From Virgibacillus proomii (GTDB lineage: Bacteria; Bacillota; Bacilli; Bacillales; Amphibacillaceae): a stretch of 61,746 nucleotides of DNA. The position numbers were made by a program, and so were the translations under genes. This document shows positions 15,098 to 24,178 of this stretch, in pieces; positions within the stretch are counted from its first letter, which is position 1, and each line of letters opens with the position of its first letter. The notes beneath the pieces were generated by a model. It saw only the letters and a list, made by a program, of their open reading frames with translations. It was not told the DNA's origin and searched no databases. The stretch is taken from assembly GCF_018916875.1 (NCBI RefSeq), contig NZ_JAHLNO010000012.1, positions 1 to 61,746 of the forward strand, given 5' to 3'.

Positions 15098-15630
15098 AGG
15101 ACGTACAAGGAGCTGGCGTACAGACAACGAAGCACGCACGAAAAAGGGCGGAACAACGCTTTGATATTCCATATAAGCAAACAGCAAGGTGGTTACGGCA
15201 AAAATTCGAACATGCTACGTACATAACCGATATGATCGACGACAGCGGAAATATAGCGAGATTGTTCGTTTCTAGCGGTGTATTACTGGCGGTAGATAAA
15301 GACGTCGATCGAATAATTACGGTAATGACGCCTAACTGGACGGGAGAAACTCGCACGAGGATGCGGAAGTTTGCCCGTCAAGAAATCACGAAAGAACAAA
15401 CGAAAGAAAGACGTAGACTAAACGCAATCACCCGCCTACAGGCAGAAATTGAGATCGAGATAGGCGAGCTTAGGTTGCGATTACTGAAAACGAGAAGCCT
15501 ACCGAAGAAACTAGCGATTCAAGGGCGGATAAAGGCGTTGAAAATGCGACTAGATGAATTGCCGCAGGAGGAACACGTGATTAAACGAAAGCGAGTAAGT
15601 GCGGTAAAGTCGTTGGCGCGAGTTTGGTAA
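15094..15630 (+). CDS. DUF4258-like domain protein
   Basis: The ATG at 15094 overlapping the preceding stop is preferred. The N-terminal 75 residues (TKHARKRAEQRFDIPYKQTA, then GVLLAVDKDVDRIITVMTP) have the pattern of DUF4258/toxin-like small domains: His, RxxxRF and a C-terminal VxDxxxxxIITV strand. The rest is a basic coiled coil (about 95-178). Function in the phage is unknown. The catalytic-type His/Arg pattern could mean an RNase, but this is inference. Confidence 0.55.
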   Translation: MKDVQGAGVQTTKHARKRAEQRFDIPYKQTARWLRQKFEHATYITDMIDDSGNIARLFVSSGVLLAVDKDVDRIITVMTPNWTGETRTRMRKFARQEITKEQTKERRRLNAITRLQAEIEIEIGELRLRLLKTRSLPKKLAIQGRIKALKMRLDELPQEEHVIKRKRVSAVKSLARVW

Positions 15631-15640
15631 AGCATACTCG

Positions 15641-15763
15641 CCCGCCCGTCGGAGGTTACGTAGCCCTGCGTTAGGTAGGCAGTTATATGATAACTGCGCG
15701 CTTAGTTGCTGCTTAATCGCCGACTAGGTTTCGCGGAGGAGTACGTAACTTGCGACGGGCGGG
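15641..15763 (+). ncRNA. Candidate structured RNA, multi-helix, GC-rich closing stem
   Basis: There is no ORF in this 250-bp gap. CCCGCCCGTCG (15641-15651) pairs perfectly with CGACGGGCGGG (15753-15763). Inside, GTTACGTA (15655-15662) pairs with TACGTAAC (15742-15749). Within that lie a hairpin GCAGTTAT/ATAACTGC (15679-15697) and a further arm CGCG-CTTAG paired with CTAGG-TTT-CGCG (about 15697-15736). Nested perfect stems on this scale do not arise by chance and suggest a folded RNA in the transcript upstream of SSB. I recognise no known class. Confidence 0.6.
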
Positions 15764-15780
15764 AAGCACGTCCGAAACAA

Positions 15781-15840
15781 CGGAATATGCAGCGTTCAAT
15801 CGGCAGCAAAGCTAGGCGGTTGAACGTATTGTAAGTTCCG
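15781..15840 (+). ncRNA. Second hairpin domain next to the structured RNA
   Basis: CGTTCAA (15793-15799) pairs with TTGAACG (15820-15826); CGGAA (15781-15785) and TTCCG (15836-15840) can close around it. It follows the first domain by 17 bp and precedes the SSB RBS by about 30 bp. It could be part of the same RNA or a leader controlling SSB. No T-tract. Confidence 0.5.
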
Positions 15841-15881
15841 GAAATAAAAATAAAATTAAACGAATAAGGAGCGAATGTTGA

Positions 15882-16661
15882 ATGAGCGATATTTTAACGG
15901 GAGCAGACGCGTTAGGAGCGCTAAATGACGAAGGTGGAAACGAGAATAATTCGATTGATTTTACTAAGTTTTCGAGTGGTACGACACTGCTCGTAAAAGT
16001 AATCGGACAGGAAATAAACGGGACTGTAATCGGTGACTTCGCGATGTACTATAACTACGGAATCTTCAAGAAAGTTAATTCTTTTACTGCAAAGAATCCG
16101 AGCAAGAAATCAGCGAAAGGATATCCGATAGAAAACTTGACGCCGTGGGATAAGGCATGGAAATATCACGCAGACAAGTCGAAAGAATTTAACGATGAAC
16201 ACAGCAAAGAGGCGAATAAATACCGCGCCAAACAGAAGTTTATGTTCGGATTCATCGACATAGACTCCGGAAAACCAATCGTAGTTGACTTGACGAAAAA
16301 TCAAGCCCAAGCCGTAAATAACGCAATTAAGAAATACGGGAACAAGCTCGACAAACTTGCGTTCGAACTTTCGAAAGAAGGAGCAAGCACAAACACGACG
16401 GTAAGTTTGACTCCGTACCTTGACGACTTAACAGCCGAACAACAGAAACACTTCGACAATGCACCGGAAAAGTTTGACGCCAAATTGTTCGAAAATATTT
16501 TGTATCAAGCGGACGACGATGAAATGATCGAGCTGTTAAAGCAAGCGGGATTTGACGTAAGTTTGATCGGATTAGAGGGCGGAGGAAATACCGACAGCAA
16601 GCAAGCGGAAAATGGTGGCGGCGAGCCGTTAGAGATTACAGACGAGGAATTACCCTTCTGA
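15882..16661 (+). CDS. ssb: Single-stranded DNA-binding protein
   Basis: The 259-aa product should coat single-stranded DNA during replication and recombination. It has an OB-fold-like body (TTLLVKVIGQEINGTVIGDF, then RAKQKFMFGFIDIDSGKP) and the acidic tail TDEELPF, the C-terminal tip by which SSBs contact partner proteins. The body differs from bacterial SSB and looks like phage-type SSBs. ATG start with AAGGAGCG. It is followed by small genes and upstream of the polymerase. Confidence 0.75.
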   Translation: MSDILTGADALGALNDEGGNENNSIDFTKFSSGTTLLVKVIGQEINGTVIGDFAMYYNYGIFKKVNSFTAKNPSKKSAKGYPIENLTPWDKAWKYHADKSKEFNDEHSKEANKYRAKQKFMFGFIDIDSGKPIVVDLTKNQAQAVNNAIKKYGNKLDKLAFELSKEGASTNTTVSLTPYLDDLTAEQQKHFDNAPEKFDAKLFENILYQADDDEMIELLKQAGFDVSLIGLEGGGNTDSKQAENGGGEPLEITDEELPF

Positions 16662-16711
16662 CCTTCCGTTTGACGAGCGGAGGTTTCTGAGGAAAAGGAG
16701 GAGTCGAAGTT

Positions 16712-16888
16712 ATGAAGGTTAAAGCTCGCATATTACAAGACTACTACCCTACGGAATTTATAGCGGATGGAGTCTGGCAGAAAGGGTATGTTATCGAAAT
16801 CGATGAAGTTCGCGATCAAGTTAACATCGACTATTTGGTAGATACTGGAGTAATTGAAGTTATAAGAGAGGAGGAGTGGGGAGTTTGA
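16712..16888 (+). CDS. Small hypothetical protein, 58 aa
   Basis: ATG start with AAAGGAGGAG upstream. It reads MKVKARILQDYYPTEFIADG and continues with a beta-rich part, possibly an SH3-like minidomain. The stop overlaps the next start. Confidence 0.55.
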   Translation: MKVKARILQDYYPTEFIADGVWQKGYVIEIDEVRDQVNIDYLVDTGVIEVIREEEWGV

Positions 16889-17100
16889 TATACGAAGTAG
16901 AAATCCATTTCGACAACAACCATATTAGCTATATTAGAATCTCGGATAATGAGCTAGAGGAATTGCAGGAAATTATTAACGACGATGTTTACGCTGATTT
17001 TATAGAATTTGACGATAAGTTTAATAAACAAACGTTCGCATTCAACCGCAAAAGAGTGCTTACATATATGTATAAAGAGCTAGAGGAGGAATACAAATAG
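16885..17100 (+). CDS. Small hypothetical protein, 71 aa
   Basis: TTG at 16885 is preferred over GTG at 16876 because it is 9-10 bp behind GGAGG and overlaps the preceding stop as TTGA. It is acidic with EVEIHFDNNHISYIRISDNE; no family is recognised. It ends in TAGTG shared with the next gene. Confidence 0.55.
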   Translation: MIYEVEIHFDNNHISYIRISDNELEELQEIINDDVYADFIEFDDKFNKQTFAFNRKRVLTYMYKELEEEYK

Positions 17101-17570
17101 TGGCGTACATAACCGAAACAGTGGGCGTCTACTCCGAACTGATCGCCGAAGCTGCGTTAATGGCAGCCGGCTATGTCGGAGTTGCTCGCCCAACCACACG
17201 AGAATATTACGACTTAATAGCGACCGACCGCATTAGTGGGAAGGACGTTAAATTCCAAGTTAAGACACTGAAGCGACGAGAAGATCGCGGAGATAACCTT
17301 GTACTTTTCGCTAAAAAAGGAGACGGGACTTGTTACACATCCGACGAAGCCATCGACTATTACGTTGGTGTGCTGGTGGATGACGGAATTACTCCTCGTG
17401 TGTTTCTTATCGAGAATCGGGGAATTAGCGAGTATTGGATGAAGGAAGAACGAGCACAAGAGCGATGGATAGAACTGCCGTTGGCGCTCGATCGTGGAAC
17501 ATTGACGGATGAAATCGTGCAGAGCACGGCATTAGAAATCGACAAGGAATTTCGAAAGGTCGGCGTGTAA
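17100..17570 (+). CDS. PD-(D/E)XK-type nuclease
   Basis: The 156-aa product starts at GTG overlapping the preceding stop. The pattern GVYSELIAEAALMAAGYVGV (Glu-bearing helix), YDLIATDRISGKDVKFQVKTL (Asp, then Gln-x-Lys) fits the PD-(D/E)XK restriction/resolvase-like fold: E...D...QxK. Such small nucleases in phage replication regions are often resolvases or anti-host nucleases; the substrate cannot be told here. Confidence 0.6.
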   Translation: MAYITETVGVYSELIAEAALMAAGYVGVARPTTREYYDLIATDRISGKDVKFQVKTLKRREDRGDNLVLFAKKGDGTCYTSDEAIDYYVGVLVDDGITPRVFLIENRGISEYWMKEERAQERWIELPLALDRGTLTDEIVQSTALEIDKEFRKVGV

Positions 17571-17586
17571 AGAGGAGGCGTATAAG

Positions 17587-17829
17587 ATGGCGACAGAAAT
17601 CCCGAATTATGATCGGTGGAAACTGGCGGACGGAATCGGAATAGACGATCGAAAAGTAGTCGGAGAGTGTGCGAATTGCCTTGACGAGATTTACGAGGGC
17701 AGCGAGGTTTGGCGGGATATTAGCGGAGAATATGATGTTTGTTCGCTCGGGTGCTTAGCGCAGTTTACGAGTAAATATGAAATAGACATTGACGAGTTTG
17801 ATAAAACAATTACGGAGGGAGACGATTAA
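17587..17829 (+). CDS. Small zinc-finger-like protein
   Basis: The 80-aa product has two Cys pairs (CANC and CSLGC) that can bind one zinc ion. ATG start behind AGAGGAGGCG. The stop abuts the next ATG. No assigned function. Confidence 0.55.
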   Translation: MATEIPNYDRWKLADGIGIDDRKVVGECANCLDEIYEGSEVWRDISGEYDVCSLGCLAQFTSKYEIDIDEFDKTITEGDD

Positions 17830-19071
17830 ATGGCGAAACTAGAGGGCGTAAAAGTACTCGACATGAAAGACGGAGAGGTAACGAAGGTTGAATACGAAGG
17901 TGCGGAATATGCGAGGGTTGACGGTGACGCAAATGTCGGTGATATTGCGTTATATAAAGGAAACCATATCCTGAATGCAACTACCGGAGCTTATTATCAA
18001 GTAATTAAAGGTAGATGGTTTCCGAAGACTGTAGTTCACGATGGGGGAGGTCAAAACTTTAGTATAATAGACCAATCCTACATATTCCGCAAGGTAAATT
18101 CCGATTCTTCCTCCACGCTAGACTCCCGCGTAACCAAACTCGAGCAGGACGTGGAAGAAATAAAGGCGAAACAACAAGTGGAAGAAGCCGAAGAAACTAG
18201 CCAAGAGGGTACGGAGTTAAAGTATAAGGTTGGCGATAAAGTACGAATTACAGCCGAAGGAACTCACGATTTTACGGAAGGGGATGTCGTTGAAATTTTC
18301 GAAGTTGATGACGATGCAGGAAACAGTCGACCATATAAGGCTCGTTATTTAAATGGCATAGAACCGTGGGACGGATGGGTTTTCGAAAATGAGGTCGAGC
18401 CTCTAACGCCGAAAGTGGGCGACAAGTTGCGCGTTGTAAATGCTATATATACGGACGGTGCGTATGATAACGGAGATGTACTGACTGTAGTACACATAGA
18501 CAGTGCCGGAGATATTTACGTAAAAGAACACGACATAGTAATACTTCCGAGAGAAGTTGAAATCATGACGACAGCGGAAATAAAGGTGTGGGAGAAGGAG
18601 CAAAACGCAGAGTTCGCAAAGTTTTCGGAAGGTGACAAGGTGCGTTTAGTTTCGGGTGGCGGTAATTTTCCGTTGAAAGGGTACAAAGACGGAGAAGTGT
18701 ACACAGTATATAAAGCTAAGTTCTACCATGAAAACGGTTATAGAGTACAGATTAAGGACGGAAAGGTAATGTTTGGTTACGCAACTCCCGACCAACTCGA
18801 AAAGATTTCGGAAAAAGAGGCAGTGGAAATCGAAAAGTGGGCGTCAATCGGACGTGAAGTTGACGAATTTAAGGCGGGAGATATTGCGGAGGTTGTACAT
18901 AGCCCAAACGCATCTCCGGTAGGCACATTAGTCTCGATAACAAAAGTTGATGTAGAAGGTATATTAGCGATAGGCTGGTCTGTGCCACTCGGAAAGACAC
19001 TCGACTATGCATACTATAAAGAGAACTTAAAACTAATCACACCGGTAGAACACCGATTTGACCGCGACTAA
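17830..19071 (+). CDS. Multi-domain SH3-like protein
   Basis: The 413-aa product starts directly after the preceding stop. It has an N-terminal domain with EYARVDGDANVGDIALYKG, a short coiled coil (SRVTKLEQDVEEIKAKQ, about 97-113) and then three or four SH3/KOW-like barrels, each beginning with a phrase like YKVGDKVRI, PKVGDKLRVV, FSEGDKVRLV or FKAGDIAEVV. It is a paralogue of the 282-aa protein encoded at 31706. Function unknown; repeated SH3-like barrels suggest a binding scaffold. Confidence 0.65.
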   Translation: MAKLEGVKVLDMKDGEVTKVEYEGAEYARVDGDANVGDIALYKGNHILNATTGAYYQVIKGRWFPKTVVHDGGGQNFSIIDQSYIFRKVNSDSSSTLDSRVTKLEQDVEEIKAKQQVEEAEETSQEGTELKYKVGDKVRITAEGTHDFTEGDVVEIFEVDDDAGNSRPYKARYLNGIEPWDGWVFENEVEPLTPKVGDKLRVVNAIYTDGAYDNGDVLTVVHIDSAGDIYVKEHDIVILPREVEIMTTAEIKVWEKEQNAEFAKFSEGDKVRLVSGGGNFPLKGYKDGEVYTVYKAKFYHENGYRVQIKDGKVMFGYATPDQLEKISEKEAVEIEKWASIGREVDEFKAGDIAEVVHSPNASPVGTLVSITKVDVEGILAIGWSVPLGKTLDYAYYKENLKLITPVEHRFDRD

Positions 19072-19123
19072 CCGATAAACCAACTAACAAAACGTCACAA
19101 CCACGAAAGGAGGTTCGTCCGCA

Positions 19124-21340
19124 TTGGCGGAGAAAAATACGAATATTAAACTTACGTTAAATCTAACGCAGGAAAAAGGCGACGGGGAGAAAGCGCAGGC
19201 AAAAGCGAAAGGCAAGGCGCAAGCTAAGGAGGCAGCGAAGCGAAAGGCTTCCGCAAACGAAACAATCGAAGAAGCGTGGCAACGTATATTTGCGATGAAA
19301 AACTCGGAGAAGGACACCGAACGCCTGCGCAAAGTTAAGGCGTATATGGACGCAGGAGAGCTAGGACGTGAGCCAGTTCCGCAAGGCAAACGACAAGGCA
19401 AGTTTAGCAAGGCGGAGGCTTTGCGGTTGTATAAGACGATTGCGGAGCGGGAAAAGGCGAAGAAATTACGGGATTTAGTCGAGGGTACGCCGGAGAATTA
19501 CGTACTAGTTACCGACAACGAATCAATATTACGGATGAAGTCGGACATAGAGTCGTCGGAACTGGTCGGATTTGACTGCGAGACTTTCGGGGAAGCGTTA
19601 GACCCTTGGCGTGGGGAAATGGCAGGATTTTCCGTAAGTACCGACACCACACACTATTACGTGCCGTTAAATCACGTTAACCACGAAGTAGACGACAAGG
19701 CTATCGTTAAATTTATCAAACCAACGTTAGAATCCGTAAAACTAGTAATGCATAACGCTCCGTTTGACTGCAAATGGATGTACGTTAAATACGGCGTCAA
19801 CTTAATCGACAACCTATATGCAGACACACGAATCATGGCGATGTTGCTTGATGAAAACAGGTCGCACAGGCTAAAGGATTTAATGACGGATTGGTTGAAA
19901 GAGCCTTCCGACAACTTTGACGAATTATTCGGCAAGACGCCGTTTAACGAAATTGACTTAGATATTGCGCTAGTATATGCGGCAGGGGATACGGAAAAGA
20001 CGCTGGAATTATATCGTTGGATGATTGGTCATTTCGAAAGACGAGGGGACTTGCGGAAGCTAAAGCGGTTGTTATTTGAGATAGAAATGCCAGTAGCTAG
20101 GACGTTTATTTGGTCGGACTTACGCGGGATTAGCTTCGACGTAGAAAAAGCGAAAGAGTTAGACTATAAGTTTGCAAAAGAAGAAGCACATTACAAGGCC
20201 GAAATTGACCGGATATTTGGCGAAGAAATCAACTTAAACTCTCCGGCACAATTGAAGCGCAAGTTGTTCGAGGATTTGAAGTTACCAGATATAGCGAACG
20301 GTTCAACAGGCGTTAAGGTACTAAAGAAACTAGAAAATAAGCACGAAGTCATTTCCTACATTTTAGAGTATAGGGGAGTAGGAAAACTACGTCAAGCGTT
20401 TACGGAAAAACTACCAAACGAAATTAAGACAGACGGAAAAATACACCCGTGGCACAATACGCTAGGTGCTGCGACGGGAAGGTTTACGTGTAAAGACCCA
20501 AACACGCAGCAAATTCCTGCAAAGCGACCGGAAGTACGAAAGCTGTTTGTCGCAGATAAAGGACGTATCCTAGTTTCGATGGACTTTTCGCAAATTGAAT
20601 TGCGAGTGTTAGCGCACATGGCTGACGAAAAAGTGTTAATACACGCATTTCACGAAGGGCGAGACATTCACTCGACGACAGCAGCGATGATTTCCAACGG
20701 TAAATATACATACGAGGACATCGAAACTCACAAGGATGCTGATGGACATCCGTGTCAAAAGTTACGCAAACAGGCAAAGGTAGTTAACTTCGGTATTGTA
20801 TACGGAATGAGCGCTAAAGGTTTGTCCGATACGTTAGGCATATCGAAAAAAGAGGCGCAGGAAATTATCAATAACTACTTTAAAGGTTATCCAGGAATAT
20901 CGACATACATGAACGAACAGAAGCGGTTAGCGCGAAAGCAAGGATATGTACCGGACATTTTTGGAAGAAAACGAAGATTGCACGATTTCTATAAATCAAA
21001 AAATGACTTTGACCATTTTAGGGCGGATAGACAAGGCGGTAACTTTCCGATTCAAGCGTCTGCTGGTTCAATGCTAAAGAAAGCCATTGTTGACTTAGGT
21101 GAAGTGTTGCCGAAATATGATTCACACATTTTACTACAAGTACACGATGAACTACTCTTTGACTGTCCGGAAGACATAAGACGAGAAGCACTTTACGAAA
21201 TAAGGGATACGATGACAAACGCAGTTGAACTAGTCGTACCAGTTAAATCAGATATTGAAATATATCCGCACAGATGGATGGAAAAAGTAGAAGAAAACGA
21301 ATGGTTCACGAAACAAAACTTAGCGGAGGGGATTAATTGA
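19124..21340 (+). CDS. DNA polymerase, family A
   Basis: This 738-aa polymerase should copy the phage genome. A Lys/Ala-rich N-terminal extension (about 1-115) precedes a 3'-5' exonuclease domain (LVGFDCETFGEALDPW with DxE; VYAAGDTEKT with YxxxD). The polymerase core has motif A MDFSQIELRVLAHM, motif B LRKQAKVVNFGIVYGMS and motif C LLQVHDELLFD. There is no 5' nuclease domain. TTG start with AAAGGAGG 11 bp upstream. Followed with a 4-bp overlap by a nuclease gene. Confidence 0.93.
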   Translation: MAEKNTNIKLTLNLTQEKGDGEKAQAKAKGKAQAKEAAKRKASANETIEEAWQRIFAMKNSEKDTERLRKVKAYMDAGELGREPVPQGKRQGKFSKAEALRLYKTIAEREKAKKLRDLVEGTPENYVLVTDNESILRMKSDIESSELVGFDCETFGEALDPWRGEMAGFSVSTDTTHYYVPLNHVNHEVDDKAIVKFIKPTLESVKLVMHNAPFDCKWMYVKYGVNLIDNLYADTRIMAMLLDENRSHRLKDLMTDWLKEPSDNFDELFGKTPFNEIDLDIALVYAAGDTEKTLELYRWMIGHFERRGDLRKLKRLLFEIEMPVARTFIWSDLRGISFDVEKAKELDYKFAKEEAHYKAEIDRIFGEEINLNSPAQLKRKLFEDLKLPDIANGSTGVKVLKKLENKHEVISYILEYRGVGKLRQAFTEKLPNEIKTDGKIHPWHNTLGAATGRFTCKDPNTQQIPAKRPEVRKLFVADKGRILVSMDFSQIELRVLAHMADEKVLIHAFHEGRDIHSTTAAMISNGKYTYEDIETHKDADGHPCQKLRKQAKVVNFGIVYGMSAKGLSDTLGISKKEAQEIINNYFKGYPGISTYMNEQKRLARKQGYVPDIFGRKRRLHDFYKSKNDFDHFRADRQGGNFPIQASAGSMLKKAIVDLGEVLPKYDSHILLQVHDELLFDCPEDIRREALYEIRDTMTNAVELVVPVKSDIEIYPHRWMEKVEENEWFTKQNLAEGIN

Positions 21341-22383
21341 CAAACGAAACGTTAACAAAACAGCAGTACGCAACTAAAATAGCGAAAGATTTTCACGATT
21401 TCATGTCGGAGTTTCACTCGTTCAATCAGCCATATGACGACGCGATGGACGCTGATATTCACGAGAGGTATGCGAAGGTTCTGCGGCAGCAAGCACGTTG
21501 GGGGTATTTCGACTTCAAACGAAACCCCGACGGAATAGAGCGTCCATTCTTTGGACCGTCTAGCGCAGGTTATTCAGATAGAGAACTATACGAAAAGGCA
21601 CGGGGTTCTAAACGAGACCAACCGAATTTTACCGAAAATCAACGTGACTGGATTGGATTAGGTTCACAAGTCGGCGATTACATACAACGGGAGATTTTAC
21701 TGGCGGAGCGACACTACGAAAAGTTAACCGGCAAAAAGCCGAGATTCCGTTTTGAACGTCACGAAAATGGAAACCCACGTTACGAGCATTTTGACAAGAA
21801 AATGCACGAAATCGGACACAACGGACAACACTTCGCCTACTTCGGATTACCAGACGGCATCTTAACGTACACAACGGACGAAGGCGAGCAATTACGAGTA
21901 GGGCTTGAAGTAAAGTCGGTACAACAAAACTGGTCGAAGTTTAAGTCGATGGACTCGCCAAAGCCGGGGCACGTAGCGCAGACGGTAGCTTACTCGGATA
22001 TGTACGACTTTGATTACGTTATTATCCTGTATGTGTTGACATATGGGCGAGGATGGTACGAAGATTTTAGTCGCCTGAAGCCATTCGGCTTGTACGTTTC
22101 GGAAACAGAACGACAGCAGCTACGTGACAGATGTGCGAATGCTACTAAACAAGCTAAAGCAGGCACACCGCCGAAAGTCGATTTATCTGAATGGAAATTT
22201 AACGACTACAAGACGGTAATCGCTACGAGTCTGTCAGAAAGTGAGCTTGCGGAATTAAAGGAGCAGGCGAAGTTGGCGCAACAATCAAGTTTACCTGCGT
22301 GGCAAAAGCGGAGTTATACAGAAGCGATTGACGAGATTATCGAGATTAGAACGAAAGAACTTGGAAAGGCGGGCGGTAAATAA
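21337..22383 (+). CDS. PD-(D/E)XK exonuclease, RecB/Cas4-like
   Basis: The 348-aa product starts at TTG overlapping the polymerase stop. The C-terminal half carries the RecB-type nuclease signature: Asp in FGLPDGILTY, Glu-x-Lys in RVGLEVKSVQ, and the QxxxY-like HVAQTVAYSDMY. It is probably an exonuclease for replication or recombination, as the position after the polymerase suggests. Could also be a 5' single-strand exonuclease of the Cas4 type; no Cys cluster for an Fe-S centre is evident. Confidence 0.7.
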   Translation: MTNETLTKQQYATKIAKDFHDFMSEFHSFNQPYDDAMDADIHERYAKVLRQQARWGYFDFKRNPDGIERPFFGPSSAGYSDRELYEKARGSKRDQPNFTENQRDWIGLGSQVGDYIQREILLAERHYEKLTGKKPRFRFERHENGNPRYEHFDKKMHEIGHNGQHFAYFGLPDGILTYTTDEGEQLRVGLEVKSVQQNWSKFKSMDSPKPGHVAQTVAYSDMYDFDYVIILYVLTYGRGWYEDFSRLKPFGLYVSETERQQLRDRCANATKQAKAGTPPKVDLSEWKFNDYKTVIATSLSESELAELKEQAKLAQQSSLPAWQKRSYTEAIDEIIEIRTKELGKAGGK

Positions 22384-23210
22384 TGAAGCTGTTCCCGGAT
22401 CATTTAGTGAGCGAAGGTTTAGCGGAAAGTCTAGTGATAAATAAAATATACAATATGGACTGCACCGAAGGTATGCGAATGATTCCGGATAACTCTATAG
22501 ATCTAGTTATAGCTGACCCTCCTTATGGAATTAACTACTATTCTAATTGGTCTAAAGACAGTAACTACCGAAGCAGAGTGAGATCCGTGGGTGGAATAAG
22601 TAATGATAAAGAGAACAACACTGATTTTCTTTCGGAAGTGGTACAAGAATTAGATCGCGTACTAAAGCCAAATACACATATATACTGGTTTACTCGTTGG
22701 GATCGTGTAATGATACAGCAGCCAGTATTAGAGAATTACTTTAAAATAAAGAATTCAATTATATGGATGAAGAACAACTGGTCAATGGGAGACTTGCGGG
22801 GCGCATATGCTGGGCAGTATGAGAATATACTATTTGCACAAAAAGGTCACCGTACATTTAACGAGGTAGCCGGAAAGAAGCGGCACCCCGATATATTACA
22901 GTTTAATAGAGTACCTCCTAACAAGTTGAATCATTCGCATGAAAAGCCATTAGATTTAATTTCGTTTTTGATTGAAAAATCTTCTAATAGAGGCGAAACC
23001 ATCCTAGACCCGTTTGTTGGATCTGGAACGACCGCGGTCGCCGCCTTGCATACGAACCGAAACTTCATCGGATTTGAATTAGACCCGGAATACGCGGTTA
23101 CGGCTAACGAAAGGATAGCAGAAGCAAAGGCGGAGTTATGCGGAAGCGATAGAGGAAATCAAAGTTATTCGGAAAGGTGGTCGATAATTAATGGCGAAAA
23201 GAAAGTATAA
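22383..23210 (+). CDS. DNA adenine/N4-cytosine methyltransferase, beta class
   Basis: The 275-aa product should methylate phage DNA, probably against host restriction. Catalytic motif IV is DLVIADPPYGIN near the N-terminus; the SAM-binding motif is DPFVGSGTTAVAAL near the C-terminus, followed by FIGFELDPEYAVTA. This order is the beta class (N6-adenine or N4-cytosine). The ATG overlaps the preceding TAA. The recognition site cannot be read. Confidence 0.88.
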   Translation: MKLFPDHLVSEGLAESLVINKIYNMDCTEGMRMIPDNSIDLVIADPPYGINYYSNWSKDSNYRSRVRSVGGISNDKENNTDFLSEVVQELDRVLKPNTHIYWFTRWDRVMIQQPVLENYFKIKNSIIWMKNNWSMGDLRGAYAGQYENILFAQKGHRTFNEVAGKKRHPDILQFNRVPPNKLNHSHEKPLDLISFLIEKSSNRGETILDPFVGSGTTAVAALHTNRNFIGFELDPEYAVTANERIAEAKAELCGSDRGNQSYSERWSIINGEKKV

Positions 23211-23499
23211 AATCCCGTTTTACGAAGGTAATTTACAAAGTTACCCTTATATAGACGATGAATGGCGAGATAACTATGTCTTCGAAGGTACGCTCGAATA
23301 TAAAACATACCACCGGGGTCGATCAAGCGTAACTATCGAATTTTCTGATTCAAAGGGTAATACATACGGAATGTTTGTTTCTGATTTTGACGACCTTGTG
23401 AACCGAAAAGGATTAAACGGAAAGAAAGTACACGGAAAATGGACGTTTGTTAAAAAAGGACAAAACTACGGAATAAGGCTGTGTGAAGATGACGAATAA
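23191..23499 (+). CDS. Hypothetical phage protein, OB-like
   Basis: The 102-aa product overlaps the methyltransferase by 20 bp, RBS GAAAGGTGG. It is beta-rich: YVFEGTLEYKTYHRGRSSVT, MFVSDFDDLV, GKWTFVKKGQNYGIRL. Possibly a single-strand-binding or regulatory barrel; no family is certain. Confidence 0.6.
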   Translation: MAKRKYKIPFYEGNLQSYPYIDDEWRDNYVFEGTLEYKTYHRGRSSVTIEFSDSKGNTYGMFVSDFDDLVNRKGLNGKKVHGKWTFVKKGQNYGIRLCEDDE

Positions 23500-24016
23500 C
23501 CTACCCGCCCGAATCCTCGGATTAGACTTGTCGCTATCTCGTCCGGGCGCAGCGATAATCGACGTAGACAAACACGGCAAACCCAAAGTAATAGCTGTAT
23601 CTAACGTAAAAACAGACGCCAATCAGACGTATGCTTTACGAGGGCGCATGATCGAAGCATGGCTACGATTGTTTGTCGCGGAACACAACACCAAACGTAA
23701 GCCCATTGCGGTTGTAGTTCGGGAAAAATACGCAGGTAAGTTCGGCCATGCTTCTATCTTCACCGCACACTCCGCAGCCGACCGAGTGCTTTCCGACTTT
23801 GGGCTTGCGGAGTTGGAGACGTCAAAGCCGATCGCACAGCAACGTGTAAAAAAGCTAGTCGTTGGAAAGGGACGAGCAGAAAAGGACGAAGTTGCGGAAG
23901 CGGTGTGCGAATGGACGGGATATGGCGGGGAATTTGCGAGTTCGGACGAGTCGGATGCGTGTGCTGTAGCGTTGGCATGGGCGATAGAAAATAAATTAAT
24001 TAAAGGAGGCGATTAA
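23489..24016 (+). CDS. RuvC-like Holliday junction resolvase
   Basis: The ATG at 23489 (MTNNLPARILG) is chosen over an upstream GTG. The 175-aa RNase H-fold protein has the RuvC acidic set: GLDLSLSRPG (first Asp), AVVVREKY (Glu) and ESDACAVALAWA (last Asp pair). It should cut branched DNA before packaging. It overlaps the previous gene by 11 bp, and the next gene starts straight after its stop. Confidence 0.78.
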   Translation: MTNNLPARILGLDLSLSRPGAAIIDVDKHGKPKVIAVSNVKTDANQTYALRGRMIEAWLRLFVAEHNTKRKPIAVVVREKYAGKFGHASIFTAHSAADRVLSDFGLAELETSKPIAQQRVKKLVVGKGRAEKDEVAEAVCEWTGYGGEFASSDESDACAVALAWAIENKLIKGGD

Positions 24017-24178
24017 ATGCGGATTTTATACATTATAGGCGCAGTTGTATCAGCTTTAAATTTGTTAGATTTACAGCTAGGACACCAAGTTGGAGACTCT
24101 ACTGTAGCAACATCGTTTCTAGTTAACATCTTATTGTTCGTAGCATTAATTATCGCACCAAATAAGGAGGACGATTAA
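24017..24178 (+). CDS. Small two-span membrane protein, 53 aa
   Basis: ATG directly after the preceding TAA; RBS AAAGGAGGCG. Two hydrophobic segments (LYIIGAVVSALNLLDL and FLVNILLFVALIIA) with a short polar loop. Not similar to anything I can name. Confidence 0.55.
   Translation: MRILYIIGAVVSALNLLDLQLGHQVGDSTVATSFLVNILLFVALIIAPNKEDD

Noticed and set aside
15641..15840. tmRNA, group I intron, or a large phage RNA such as GOLLD/ROOL
   Set aside because: No tRNA-like ends with T loop, no exon to be joined or intron core, and far too short for GOLLD or ROOL.
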